Source of the DNA: Streptomyces cavernae
Lineage (GTDB): Bacteria; Actinomycetota; Actinomycetes; Streptomycetales; Streptomycetaceae
Direction of reading: 5' to 3'
Length of the DNA: 64,000 nucleotides
Assembly: GCF_004023625.1 (NCBI RefSeq)
Contig: NZ_ML137709.1
Location: 180,991 to 244,990 of the forward strand
Of this stretch, positions 51,746 through 60,295 are shown in pieces. How positions within the stretch are numbered: the stretch's first letter is position 1; each line of letters begins with the position of its first letter. The notes below the pieces were generated by a model. The model searched no databases. It was not told where the DNA came from and saw only the letters and a list, made by a program, of their open reading frames with translations. The translations under genes were made by a program, and so were the position numbers.

Positions 51746-53160
51746 TTCGCCGACTCCTCGTTCTCTTCGGTCGTTTCGGCGGCTTCGGCGGCTTCGGCGG
51801 CTTCGGCGGCTTCGGCGGCTTCGGCGGCTTCGGCGGCCTGCGGGGACCCGGTGTCGGCCGTGACCGGCTCGTACACGAGCACCGCGCGGTTGTCGGGGCG
51901 CAGCCGGGCCTTCGCGACCTCCCGCACCTCCTCCGGGGTGATCTCGAGCACGCGCTGCACGGCGGTCAGCGCGAGCTGCGGATCGCCGAACAGGACGGCG
52001 AACCGGCACAGTTCGTCGGCACGGCCCGCGACCGTGCCGAGCCGGTCCAGCCACTCGCGCTCCAGCTGGGCCTGGGCGCGCTCCATCTCCTCCGGCGTCG
52101 GGCCCTCCTCGGCGAACCGGGCGAGCTCCTCGTCGACGGCCGCCTCGATCACCGGGACCTCCACGTCACCGGACGTCTTCACGTCCAGCCACCCGAGGGA
52201 GGGCGCTCCGGCGAGCCGCAGCAGTCCGAATCCGGCGGCGACCGCCGTACGGTCACGGCGGACCAGCCGGTTGTAGAGGCGGGACGACTCACCGCCGCCG
52301 AGTACCGTGAGCGCCAGGTCGGCCGCGTCGCACGCGCGCGTGCCGTCCTCGGGGAGCCGGTAGGCGGCCATCAACGCGCGCGCGGGGACCTCTTCCTCGA
52401 CGACCTCGCGCAGCTGCTCGCCGATGATGTCGGGCAGCGCTCCGTCACGCGGCTCGGGCTTCCCGTCGTGCGCGGGGATGGAGCCGAAGTACTTGTTGAT
52501 CCACGCGAGCGTCTGCTCCGGATCGATGTCGCCGACGACCGACAGGACGGCGTTGTTCGGGGCGTAGTAGGTGCGGAAGAAATTCCGGGCGTCCTCCAGC
52601 GTGGCCGCGTCCAGGTCCGCCATCGAACCGATCGGGGTGTGGTGGTACGGGTGGCCCTCCGGGTAGGCGAGCGCGGTGAGCTTCTCGAAGGCGGTGCCGT
52701 ACGGGACGTTGTCGTAGCGCTGACGGCGTTCGTTCTTGACGACGTCCCGCTGGTTCTCCATCGACTTGTCGTCGAGCGCGGCGAGCAGGGAGCCCATGCG
52801 GTCGGCCTCCAGCCAGAGGGCGAGCTCCAGCTGGTGCGCGGGCATGGTCTCGAAGTAGTTGGTGCGCTCGAAGCTGGTGGTGCCGTTGAGCGAGCCGCCC
52901 GCGCCCTGCACCAGCTCGAAGTGTCCGTTGCCGTCGACCTGCTTCGAGCCCTGGAACATCAGGTGCTCGAAGAGGTGTGCCAGGCCGGTGCGCCCCTTGG
53001 CCTCGTGACGGGAGCCGACGTCGTACCAGAGGCACACCGCCGCGACGGGGGTCAGGTGGTCCTCGGAGAGGACCACGCGCAGGCCGTTGTCCAGACGGTG
53101 CTCGGTTGCTGTCAGGCCGCCGGAGCCGGCCTCAGCTGTGGCCGTGTGACCCATGGGCAT
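51742..53160 (-). CDS. M16-family zinc peptidase, catalytic subunit
   Basis: This 472-residue pitrilysin-type protease has the inverted zinc motif HLFEH (His62, Glu65, His66) and the distant ligand Glu144 in VVKNERRQR. The C-terminal lobe has LTVLGGGESSRLYNRLVRRDRTAVAAGFG. The end carries seven AAE triplets followed by an acidic tail. ATG 53160 follows GAAGGGACGTAC. It forms an operon with the non-catalytic partner downstream. The substrates are probably peptides or signal-peptide fragments. Confidence 0.93.
   Translation of the reverse strand: MPMGHTATAEAGSGGLTATEHRLDNGLRVVLSEDHLTPVAAVCLWYDVGSRHEAKGRTGLAHLFEHLMFQGSKQVDGNGHFELVQGAGGSLNGTTSFERTNYFETMPAHQLELALWLEADRMGSLLAALDDKSMENQRDVVKNERRQRYDNVPYGTAFEKLTALAYPEGHPYHHTPIGSMADLDAATLEDARNFFRTYYAPNNAVLSVVGDIDPEQTLAWINKYFGSIPAHDGKPEPRDGALPDIIGEQLREVVEEEVPARALMAAYRLPEDGTRACDAADLALTVLGGGESSRLYNRLVRRDRTAVAAGFGLLRLAGAPSLGWLDVKTSGDVEVPVIEAAVDEELARFAEEGPTPEEMERAQAQLEREWLDRLGTVAGRADELCRFAVLFGDPQLALTAVQRVLEITPEEVREVAKARLRPDNRAVLVYEPVTADTGSPQAAEAAEAAEAAEAAEAAEAAETTEENEESAK
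51777..51840. repeat. 9-bp tandem repeat encoding Ala-Ala-Glu triplets
   Basis: GGCTTCGGC is repeated seven times within the 3' end of the catalytic M16 gene, in frame. Copy-number change would alter only the length of the acidic C-terminal tail. Confidence 0.9.
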
Positions 53161-53811
53161 GTACGTCCCTTCGATCGCGGAAAAGGCATCGCGGAAAAAC
53201 CGTGGAATCCTGCCGGTCCTGCCACTGTATGCAAGCGCGCGGACCCCTGGCGAAGTTCCGGCGCGGTGTACGCCCTGAGCGGATCGGTGGGGTCGCCGCG
53301 CGGCCAGGACCCGGGGCTCGGTCGCACAGCGGGCGACCGCGGGCGACCGCTGTGCGACCGTGGCGGGACGCTCACGGTGCGTCCCCGGGCGACCAGCGGG
53401 CCCCGTCGGGGCCTTGCCCGGCCCCTCGGGCCCTCCACCGAGCTCTCGAGAGGTCTCGACGGCTCTCGACTGCGCTCGAGCAGGTGGCGCGCAGGTCGCC
53501 CGGGACGACGGGCGGCTCCGCCGGGCCCGTGACTGGTGTGGCGTGCATACGGTGACGGGCCTCGGAACATGGCCCCGGACCGGACCTGCCCACCGCGACG
53601 CGGGCCCCGGCGCAGCCCGCGAGAGAGGGGGTGAGCAGCCGGCGAGAGAGGCGTGGTGGGCCCGCGAGAGAGGGTGATGGAGCCCGCGAGAGAGGGGTGA
53701 TGGGGCCCTGGGACAAGGGGCGTGGTCCGCGTTGTCAGTGCGGCGGTCCACAATGGAGCGCGTCAGATCCGTACATGCCCCGGCAGAGACTGTGAAGGAG
53801 CCGCAGCAGCG
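53161..53811. other. 650-bp divergent gap with four 22-bp repeats
   Basis: No gene is supported. GCGAGAGAGG occurs at 53619, 53642, 53664 and 53686, every 22-23 bp and usually within a CCCGCGAGAGAGGGGTGA context. Further left are imperfect hairpins (GGGCGACCGCGGGCGACCGC, and CTCGAGAGGTCTCGA near 53444). The gap lies between the divergent M16 and parC genes. Confidence 0.65.
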
Positions 53812-56268
53812 ATGGCCCGCCGCAGCACGAAGACCCCGCCGCCCGACGACTTCGAGGAGAAGATCCTCGACATCGACGTCGTGGACGAGATGCAGGGCTC
53901 CTTCCTCGAATACGCGTACTCGGTCATCTACTCCCGAGCGCTGCCGGACGCCCGTGACGGCCTCAAGCCGGTGCACCGCCGCATCGTGTACCAGATGAAC
54001 GAGATGGGCCTGCGCCCCGACCGCGGCTACGTGAAGTGCGCGCGGGTCGTGGGCGAGGTCATGGGTAAGCTCCACCCGCACGGCGACGCGTCGATCTACG
54101 ACGCCCTGGTCCGCCTCGCCCAGTCCTTCTCGATGCGTGTGCCCCTGGTCGACGGCCACGGGAACTTCGGTTCGCTGGGCAACGACGACCCGCCGGCCGC
54201 GATGCGGTACACCGAGTGCCGCATGGCCGACGCGACGAGCCTGATGACGGAGTCCATCGACGAGGACACGGTCGACTTCGCCCCGAACTACGACGGCCAG
54301 GAGCAGGAGCCGGCGGCCCTGCCGGCGGCGTTCCCGAACCTGCTGGTGAACGGCGCCTCGGGTATCGCCGTGGGCATGGCCACGAACATGCCGCCGCACA
54401 ACCTCGGCGAGGTCATCGCGGCGGCCCGGCACCTCATCAGGCACCCGGGCGCCGACCTCGACACGCTGATGAAGCACGTCCCGGGCCCGGACCTGCCCAC
54501 GGGCGGCAAGATCGTCGGCCTCTCCGGGATCAGGGACGCCTACGAGACGGGCCGCGGCACCTTCAAGATGCGTGCCACGGTGTCGGTGGAGACGGTGTCC
54601 GCCCGCCGCAAGGGCCTGGTCGTCACCGAGCTGCCGTTCGCCGTCGGCCCGGAGAAGGTGATCGCCAAGATCAAGGACCTGGTGAGCTCCAAGAAGCTGC
54701 TGGGCATCGCCGACGTCAAGGACCTCACGGACCGCGCGCACGGCCTGCGTCTGGTCATCGAGATCAAGAACGGCTTCGTGCCGGAGGCGATCCTGGAACA
54801 GCTCTACAAGCTGACGCCGATGGAGGAGTCCTTCGGCATCAACAACGTGGCGCTGGTCGACGGCCAGCCGCTCACCCTGGGTCTGAAGGAGCTGCTGGAG
54901 GTCTACCTCGACCACCGCTTCGAGGTCGTACGGCGCCGCTCGGAGTTCCGCCGCGGCAAGAAGCGCGACCGGCTGCACCTGGTCGAGGGCCTGCTCACCG
55001 CGCTGCTGGACATCGACGAGGTCATCCGGCTGATCCGCTCCAGCGACAACTCCGCGCAGGCCAAGGAGCGCCTGATGGGGCACTTCTCGCTGTCGGAGGT
55101 CCAGACGCAGTACATCCTGGACACGCCGCTGCGCCGGCTGACCAAGTTCGACCGCATCGAGCTGGAGGCCGAGAAGAACAAGCTCAACGCGGAGATCGAA
55201 GAGCTGACCCGCATCCTGGAGTCGGACGCGGAGCTGCGCAAGCTCGTCTCGGGCGAACTGGCCGCGGTGGCCAAGAAGTTCAGCACCCCGCGGCGCACCG
55301 TGCTGCTGGAGTCCTCCGGCGCGCCGGCCCAGACCGTGCCGCTCCAGGTCGCCGACGACCCGTGCCGGGTGCTGCTGTCGTCGACGGGGCTGCTGGCCCG
55401 CACCGCCAACGGCGATCCGTTCGTCACGGACGAGGCCGCAAAGCGCGCCAAGCACGACCTGATCGCCTCCGCGGTCCCGGCCACGGCCCAGGGAGAGGTG
55501 GGCGCGGTGACGTCCGCCGGTCGGCTGCTGCGGCTGAACGTCATCGACCTCCCGCAGCTGCCGGAGTCGGCGACGGCGCCCAACCTCTCCGGAGGAGCAC
55601 CCATCTCGGAGTTCCTCTCGACCCTCGCCGCGGACGAGAAGGTGGTCTGCCTGACCACCCTCGACGAGTCCTCGCCGGGCCTGGCGCTGGGTACGGAGCA
55701 GGGCGTGGTCAAGCGCGTCGTCCCCGACTACCCCTCCAACAAGGAGGAGTTGGAGGTCATCACCCTCAAGGAGGGCGACCGGATCGTCGGTGCGGCCGAG
55801 CTGCGCACGGGCGAGGAGGACCTGGTCTTCATCACGGACGACGCCCAACTGCTGCGCTACCAGGCCTCCCAGGTGCGTCCGCAGGGGCGTCCGGCGGGCG
55901 GCATGGCGGGCGTCAAGCTGACGGAGGGCGCGAAGGTCATCTCCTTCACGGCGGTCGACCCGGCCGTGGACGCCGTGGTGTTCACGGTGGCGGGCTCGCG
56001 CGGCACGCTGGACGACTCCGTCCAGACGACCGCGAAGCTGACCCCGTTCGACCAGTACCCGCGGAAGGGCCGGGCCACCGGCGGCGTGCGCTGCCAGCGC
56101 TTCCTGAAGGGTGAGGACTGCCTCTCCTTCGCCTGGGCGGGCCCGGCACCGGCACGGGCGGCGCAGCGCAGCGGCCTGCCGGCCGATCTCCCGGAGCCGG
56201 ACCCGCGCCGGGACGGCTCGGGCGTCTCACTGTCGAAGACGGTGGCGGCGGTGGCGGGACCGGTGTAG
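53812..56268 (+). CDS. parC: DNA topoisomerase IV subunit A
   Basis: This 818-residue type IIA topoisomerase subunit has SRALPDARDGLKPVHRRI, GEVMGKLHPHGDASIYDALVRLAQ and the catalytic Tyr133 in AAMRYTECRM, and a C-terminal beta-pinwheel (QRFLKGEDCLSFAW near the end). With ParE it decatenates daughter chromosomes. ATG 53812 follows GAAGGAG; the sequence upstream is not part of the conserved family. It is distinguished from GyrA by overall sequence and the absence of a clear GyrA box, at moderate certainty. Confidence 0.92.
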   Translation: MARRSTKTPPPDDFEEKILDIDVVDEMQGSFLEYAYSVIYSRALPDARDGLKPVHRRIVYQMNEMGLRPDRGYVKCARVVGEVMGKLHPHGDASIYDALVRLAQSFSMRVPLVDGHGNFGSLGNDDPPAAMRYTECRMADATSLMTESIDEDTVDFAPNYDGQEQEPAALPAAFPNLLVNGASGIAVGMATNMPPHNLGEVIAAARHLIRHPGADLDTLMKHVPGPDLPTGGKIVGLSGIRDAYETGRGTFKMRATVSVETVSARRKGLVVTELPFAVGPEKVIAKIKDLVSSKKLLGIADVKDLTDRAHGLRLVIEIKNGFVPEAILEQLYKLTPMEESFGINNVALVDGQPLTLGLKELLEVYLDHRFEVVRRRSEFRRGKKRDRLHLVEGLLTALLDIDEVIRLIRSSDNSAQAKERLMGHFSLSEVQTQYILDTPLRRLTKFDRIELEAEKNKLNAEIEELTRILESDAELRKLVSGELAAVAKKFSTPRRTVLLESSGAPAQTVPLQVADDPCRVLLSSTGLLARTANGDPFVTDEAAKRAKHDLIASAVPATAQGEVGAVTSAGRLLRLNVIDLPQLPESATAPNLSGGAPISEFLSTLAADEKVVCLTTLDESSPGLALGTEQGVVKRVVPDYPSNKEELEVITLKEGDRIVGAAELRTGEEDLVFITDDAQLLRYQASQVRPQGRPAGGMAGVKLTEGAKVISFTAVDPAVDAVVFTVAGSRGTLDDSVQTTAKLTPFDQYPRKGRATGGVRCQRFLKGEDCLSFAWAGPAPARAAQRSGLPADLPEPDPRRDGSGVSLSKTVAAVAGPV

Positions 56269-56286
56269 CTCAGACCGGCGCGTCGC

Positions 56287-57342
56287 TCAGACCGGCGCGC
56301 CCGGTTCCTGGACGTCATCCGCGTCCGGCACGTAACGGAGGACGCCCCACATGCTGTGTTCATCGGCGTGGGGGGCGTCCTCCGCGCATACGTCGAGCGC
56401 TTTGCCGAGGGCCGCGGTGTCGATGTCCGACCCGATGAGGACGAGTTGTGTGAGCCGCTGGTCACCGGGCGCCCACGGCTCCGGGTAGAACCGCAGGAAG
56501 CGCCCGACGGCGTGGACGGTGTAGCGATTGGCCGCGTCATGGGGACCGAAGTCGACATAGCCCTTGATCCGGTAGAGCCCTTCGGGCCGGCTGTCGAGGA
56601 AGTCCATGAGCCGGCGGGGACTCAGCGGAGCCTCGGAGGTGAAGGAGAGGGCCTGATAGGCATCGTGCAGATGCTGGGTCGGCTCGTGCCGCCGATCATC
56701 ATTCAGGTCGTCGAAGGAGAGCTGTCCGAGGCGTTCGGTCACCGGCTTAGGGTCGAACAGGATCTCCGGATCGATCCGGCCGTACGAGGCGGAGACAACG
56801 GCGGCGCGGTCGGTGAGCGTCCGTACGAGCCCCAGGACCCGTTCCCGCTCCGCCTCGGGCACACGGTCGGCCTTGTTGACGACGACGAGGTCGGCGATTG
56901 CGAGATGCCGGTCGAGCTCTGGGTGCCGGCTCCGGGTGGCGTCGAACTCGGCGGCGTCGACGACCTCGACGAGTCCTCCGTAGACGATGCGCGGATGCTC
57001 GCTGGCGAGCACCATCTTCACGAGTTCCTGAGGCTCGGCGAGCCCACTCGCCTCGACCACGATGACGTCGATACGGGTGGCGGGATGGGCCAGCCGCTCC
57101 AGGTAGAGGTCGAGTTCGCCGGCGTCGACGGCGCAGCACAGGCATCCGTTGCCCAGTGAGACGGTGGAGTCCCCGAGCGCACCCGCGACGGCCATGGCGT
57201 CGATCTCGATGTCACCGAAGTCGTTGACGATCGCGCCGATCCGGCTGCCGCGGCTGCTGTGCAGGAGATGGTTGAGGAGAGTGGTCTTGCCAGAGCCCAG
57301 GAAGCCGGCAAGGACGACGACCGGGATCTGCTGTTCACTCAA
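56287..57342 (-). CDS. CobW/COG0523-family GTPase (metal chaperone)
   Basis: This 351-residue GTPase has the P-loop GFLGSGKT (13-20), metal-binding GCLCC (Cys67, 69, 70), VVEASGLAEPQELV, the NKAD specificity motif and a CobW C-terminal domain (YRIKGYVDF). It probably inserts Zn or Co into a target protein. TTG 57342 is the best start: AAGGAG lies at the right distance and the family sequence begins there. A 15-bp direct repeat (GCTCAGACCGGCGCG, 56268 and 56285) spans the convergent stops of this gene and parC. Confidence 0.92.
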   Translation of the reverse strand: MSEQQIPVVVLAGFLGSGKTTLLNHLLHSSRGSRIGAIVNDFGDIEIDAMAVAGALGDSTVSLGNGCLCCAVDAGELDLYLERLAHPATRIDVIVVEASGLAEPQELVKMVLASEHPRIVYGGLVEVVDAAEFDATRSRHPELDRHLAIADLVVVNKADRVPEAERERVLGLVRTLTDRAAVVSASYGRIDPEILFDPKPVTERLGQLSFDDLNDDRRHEPTQHLHDAYQALSFTSEAPLSPRRLMDFLDSRPEGLYRIKGYVDFGPHDAANRYTVHAVGRFLRFYPEPWAPGDQRLTQLVLIGSDIDTAALGKALDVCAEDAPHADEHSMWGVLRYVPDADDVQEPGAPV

Positions 57343-57680
57343 CTGGGGTTCTCCTTGCTGCACTTGGTGCGACGGGCCGTCACGCTTCCGTGATGCCGAA
57401 CGGGGCTCGGCTCCGTACGGCGATCGACGCGCAGCCAGGATACGAGGCACCTGAATCTCCGCGGAGCGAACGGTTGTCAGCAGCGCCAGGGGGGCACACG
57501 CTGTGCATGGCGCAGAAAAATGCGACCCGCGCTTCCTTCTGTGCGCCTCCTTCTCCGCCTCCCGGCACCCGAACACAGATCGGCACCCTGGGAGACGGCA
57601 AGCGCCGCCACCGCTGCCGGTCCCCTCCCAGTCGACCGCACCCGACGACCGGCGGACGGTCGCCTGAATCGGGGGTTGGC
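57343..57680. other. Divergent promoter region of the CobW and DUF6082 genes
   Basis: 338 bp without a supported gene. I looked for a Zur-type palindrome because of the CobW gene and did not find one. Confidence 0.4.
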
Positions 57681-58238
57681 ATGACCACATGGAACTCTGG
57701 GACGGGGAGGGCACGGTTCGCCGCCATGGCGGGCCTGGCCGTCGCAATGGGCGCCGCGGCGTTACTGACCAGCCACTCGCGCAAGTACGACGAACTGCGC
57801 CGCCGACTCGAGCGCATCGAACAGGCGGGCCAGTGGCAGCGGCACGCAGATCTGTCCCATCAGCAGCAGTTGCTGATCGAGCTCCTGAGCAAGGCCATGG
57901 ACGACCCGGACCTGGCCGCGGTACTGGACACGTACGAAACCGACGTGCCTCCAAGAACGCAGCGGCAGTTCCTCTTCGCCAACGCGCTCTACACCAATGC
58001 CCTGCATGCCTACCGGCTGGGCATCGTCAGCCTGGAGGAGTTGCACGGATACCTGCGGATCACATGCCAGAACGCGATCTTCCGTCAGTACTGGGAAGCC
58101 ACCCGCCACCATCGGGCCAGCCTGGACGACTCATCGGACGAAGCGCGTACCGGACGAATGGTGGACCAGCTCATCCGGGATCTGGACGATGCGGAGGAGT
58201 GGTGGGTCGCGGGGGAACTCCCGCGCGACTTCCAGTAG
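57681..58238 (+). CDS. DUF6082 family protein
   Basis: This 185-residue protein has one N-terminal membrane helix (FAAMAGLAVAMGAAALLT) and a cytosolic helical domain with FLFANALYTNALHAYRLGIVSLEELHGYLRITCQNAIFRQYWEATRHHR, typical of the Streptomyces DUF6082 family. The function is unknown. ATG 57681 has only a weak ribosome site. Family members are often present in many copies per genome, frequently beside small regulators such as the next gene. Confidence 0.85.
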   Translation: MTTWNSGTGRARFAAMAGLAVAMGAAALLTSHSRKYDELRRRLERIEQAGQWQRHADLSHQQQLLIELLSKAMDDPDLAAVLDTYETDVPPRTQRQFLFANALYTNALHAYRLGIVSLEELHGYLRITCQNAIFRQYWEATRHHRASLDDSSDEARTGRMVDQLIRDLDDAEEWWVAGELPRDFQ

Positions 58239-58370
58239 GCCGCGCGGGTGGACCCGCCCGGTGTGGTGCTCAGGGACCTGTTACCGGCGGCCGTACCGGA
58301 ACGCGGTGGAACGGCAACGGCCCGGCAGTGCGCGTCGCACCGGCGGGCCGCGAGCGTGTGATGGGACGGG

Positions 58371-58607
58371 CTACACGTCCGGAATGTCAGCCTTTGCCCG
58401 GATGAGTGTCTCGCGCGTGATGACGACGATGCGCTCGTAGTTCGCGCGGGACGCATCGCCGGGAAGTTCGCCGTCGAGTGCTGCTGTGGCCTCTGTCCCG
58501 ATGACCGCGAAATTGCCGTCGCTCAGTTCAAAGATGTCAGGGCAGGACTGACCGTTCAGGCTTCCGCGCTCACGCGGAGACGCCCCTACTCGACGCACGA
58601 TCTTCAC
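58371..58607 (-). CDS. 78-residue protein of unknown function
   Basis: From GTG 58607 the product reads VKIVRRVGASPRERGSLNGQ and SCPDIFELSDGNFAVIGTEA, then YERIVVITRETLIRAKADIPDV. This is a compact soluble protein of a type common in streptomycetes as a single small gene, often beside helix-turn-helix regulators. It has no recognised motif. The start is chosen from where the codon bias begins. Confidence 0.75.
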   Translation of the reverse strand: MKIVRRVGASPRERGSLNGQSCPDIFELSDGNFAVIGTEATAALDGELPGDASRANYERIVVITRETLIRAKADIPDV

Positions 58608-58990
58608 CGGGGGATCACGAATCCTTGCAACTTGGAGACTTGGAGTAACAGAGCCCTCCGAGCGCGGTGTCCCTCGGAGTGATCGGCGCCGACCAGGCAG
58701 GGGTACACCGTGGCGCGTTGAATGGTTCTCCACGGAGAGGGTGCTCCCCCGGAGTGCCCATACGAGGGGCAGGCGACAACATACTCGGGATCCGGTGCCG
58801 GTGTTGTAGAAGATGCAGATCCCAACGAGTGAAGTCCTTGTTTCCGGGAGGGGCGGATCACCCTTAAGGACTCACGTGGGCGCTCGCGGCCGGCAGCCGC
58901 TCAACGCGGAGTCGCCGCACGCCCTGGGGGCAAACACCTGCCCTGTGATCAATCCCTCAAACGCCCCACATGATTCGCCGGGCACTCAAG
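58608..58990. other. Gap before the iron-regulated gene
   Basis: About 380 bp without a supported gene. It contains the promoter of the small minus-strand gene. The right edge holds the iron box described separately. Confidence 0.4.
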
Positions 58991-59009
58991 TCAGGTTAGG
59001 CTCACCTTC
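58991..59009 (+). promoter_or_regulatory. DmdR/IdeR-type iron box overlapping a -10 element
   Basis: TCAGGTTAGGCTCACCTTC matches the actinobacterial iron box TTAGGTTAGGCTCACCTAA at 15 of 19 positions. TAGGCT inside it (58997-59002) is a good -10 hexamer whose start point would fall at 59009-59010, exactly on the GTG start codon. Fe-loaded DmdR1 would block the promoter. Confidence 0.85.
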
Positions 59010-60098
59010 GTGAGCCCGTGCACCACCGCGTCCCGCGACCTCGACGAACCTCTCGCCGGGACCGCCGCCACCGCCCGAACCTGGCTGCTGCTCGAACAGC
59101 CGGGACCGTGGGGTGCCCGCGCGCTCACCTCGAGCCATCTCGACCCCGTGCTCGGCCGGGCCCTTGAGGCCGCCGCCGAGGGGACCGGCGTACGGGTGGC
59201 GCTGATCCGCAGGCCGGGCCGGCACGCCGACTGCCGCGACGCCCACGAGCGGCGCGTGTACGCGGCTCACACGACCCCCGGCAACACCTGGCTGCACAGC
59301 GCCGTGACGACGGACCCGCAACGGCTGCTGGACATCGACTTCGCCTCCCTGGGCATGGGACTTCCCCACACCTTCGACGCGGCTCTCGGCGGCACGGCGC
59401 ACACCGGCGACCCGCTGGCCCTCGTCTGCACCAACGGCAAGCGCGACCGCTGCTGCGCCCTCCTCGGCCGCCCCCTCGCCGCCGAACTGGCCGCCTCGGG
59501 GGTCGAGGGCGTCTGGGAGGTCACGCACCTGGGGGGCCACCGCTTCTCGCCCACCATGCTCGTGCTCCCGTACGGGTACGCGTACGGGCGCGTCCAGGCC
59601 CACCACGTCAAGGAGATCCTCCAGGGCGTCCGGGAGGGTCGTGTCGTCACCGAGGGGTGCCGCGGCAACTCCGCCTGGGAACGGCCGGGGCAGGCGGCGG
59701 AGCTCGCGGTGCGCGCGGCCACGGGCGAGGAACGTGCGGACGTTCTCCGAGTCGTCCGGACGGAGGGCGTACCGGGAGTCGCGCCGCAGGGCGTACCAGG
59801 CGTAGTACAGACGGTTGCCGGGGACGCCGACGGCACCGCGCGCGGGGCCGGTGCAAGGCCGGACGGCGCCCCGCTCTTGGAAGCGATCCCGCGCTCGGAG
59901 GCGACCCCCCGCGGGGAGGCGACCCCGTGCTGGAAGGTGACGGTTGCCCACGCGGACGGCCGCCGGTGGCACGTCACCGTCGCCCAGGGCCGCGCCCTCC
60001 CGCCCCGCCCGGAGAGCTGCGGCAGCCCCCTCGGATCTCCGGCGCGCATGGACGTCGTCGCCGTGCACGAGGAGGCACCGGTGCCCGTCCTGCGCTGA
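59010..60098 (+). CDS. Sucrase/ferredoxin-like family protein, iron-regulated
   Basis: This 362-residue protein of the Suc_Fer-like family (thioredoxin-like fold) has CTNGKRDRCCALLGRPL (paired cysteines, a likely iron-sulfur or redox site) and GHRFSPTMLVLPYGYAYGRV. A C-terminal segment of about 70 residues with EATPRGEATP-like repeats precedes a last beta-rich domain (CWKVTVAHADGRRWHVTVAQ). The iron box directly before GTG 59010 argues for a role in iron shortage, probably in iron release or siderophore-linked redox chemistry. No ribosome site is present, so the message is probably leaderless. Confidence 0.88.
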   Translation: MSPCTTASRDLDEPLAGTAATARTWLLLEQPGPWGARALTSSHLDPVLGRALEAAAEGTGVRVALIRRPGRHADCRDAHERRVYAAHTTPGNTWLHSAVTTDPQRLLDIDFASLGMGLPHTFDAALGGTAHTGDPLALVCTNGKRDRCCALLGRPLAAELAASGVEGVWEVTHLGGHRFSPTMLVLPYGYAYGRVQAHHVKEILQGVREGRVVTEGCRGNSAWERPGQAAELAVRAATGEERADVLRVVRTEGVPGVAPQGVPGVVQTVAGDADGTARGAGARPDGAPLLEAIPRSEATPRGEATPCWKVTVAHADGRRWHVTVAQGRALPPRPESCGSPLGSPARMDVVAVHEEAPVPVLR

Positions 60099-60295
60099 AC
60101 GACGGATCCGCGCTCGACGGCCCGCCCCCGCCACACCGAACCCGTCGGCATGGCGGCACGGCCCGTCCGCACTACGGGGCGTGCCACCCGCTGAAGCATC
60201 CGAACGGCGCCGAAGCGTCCGACCGGCGCCGAACGTACGAGATCCCCACCACACCCCTACGGCACGGCCCGCACTCCCCCGTACCGTTTCTGGGT

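Noticed and set aside
51777..51840. Short regular repeat considered as a CRISPR array
   Set aside because: The unit is only 9 bp, has no spacers and is inside a coding sequence.
53619..53695. Four spaced repeats considered as a CRISPR array
   Set aside because: Repeats of 10 bp and gaps of 12-13 bp are far too short and no cas genes are present.
51742..55848. Open frame extending the catalytic M16 gene far upstream across parC
   Set aside because: The extension is antisense to parC. The family start and ribosome site place the M16 start at 53160.
57343..57680. Zur operator or cobalamin riboswitch in front of the CobW-family gene
   Set aside because: Neither a Zur palindrome nor the cobalamin box could be found.
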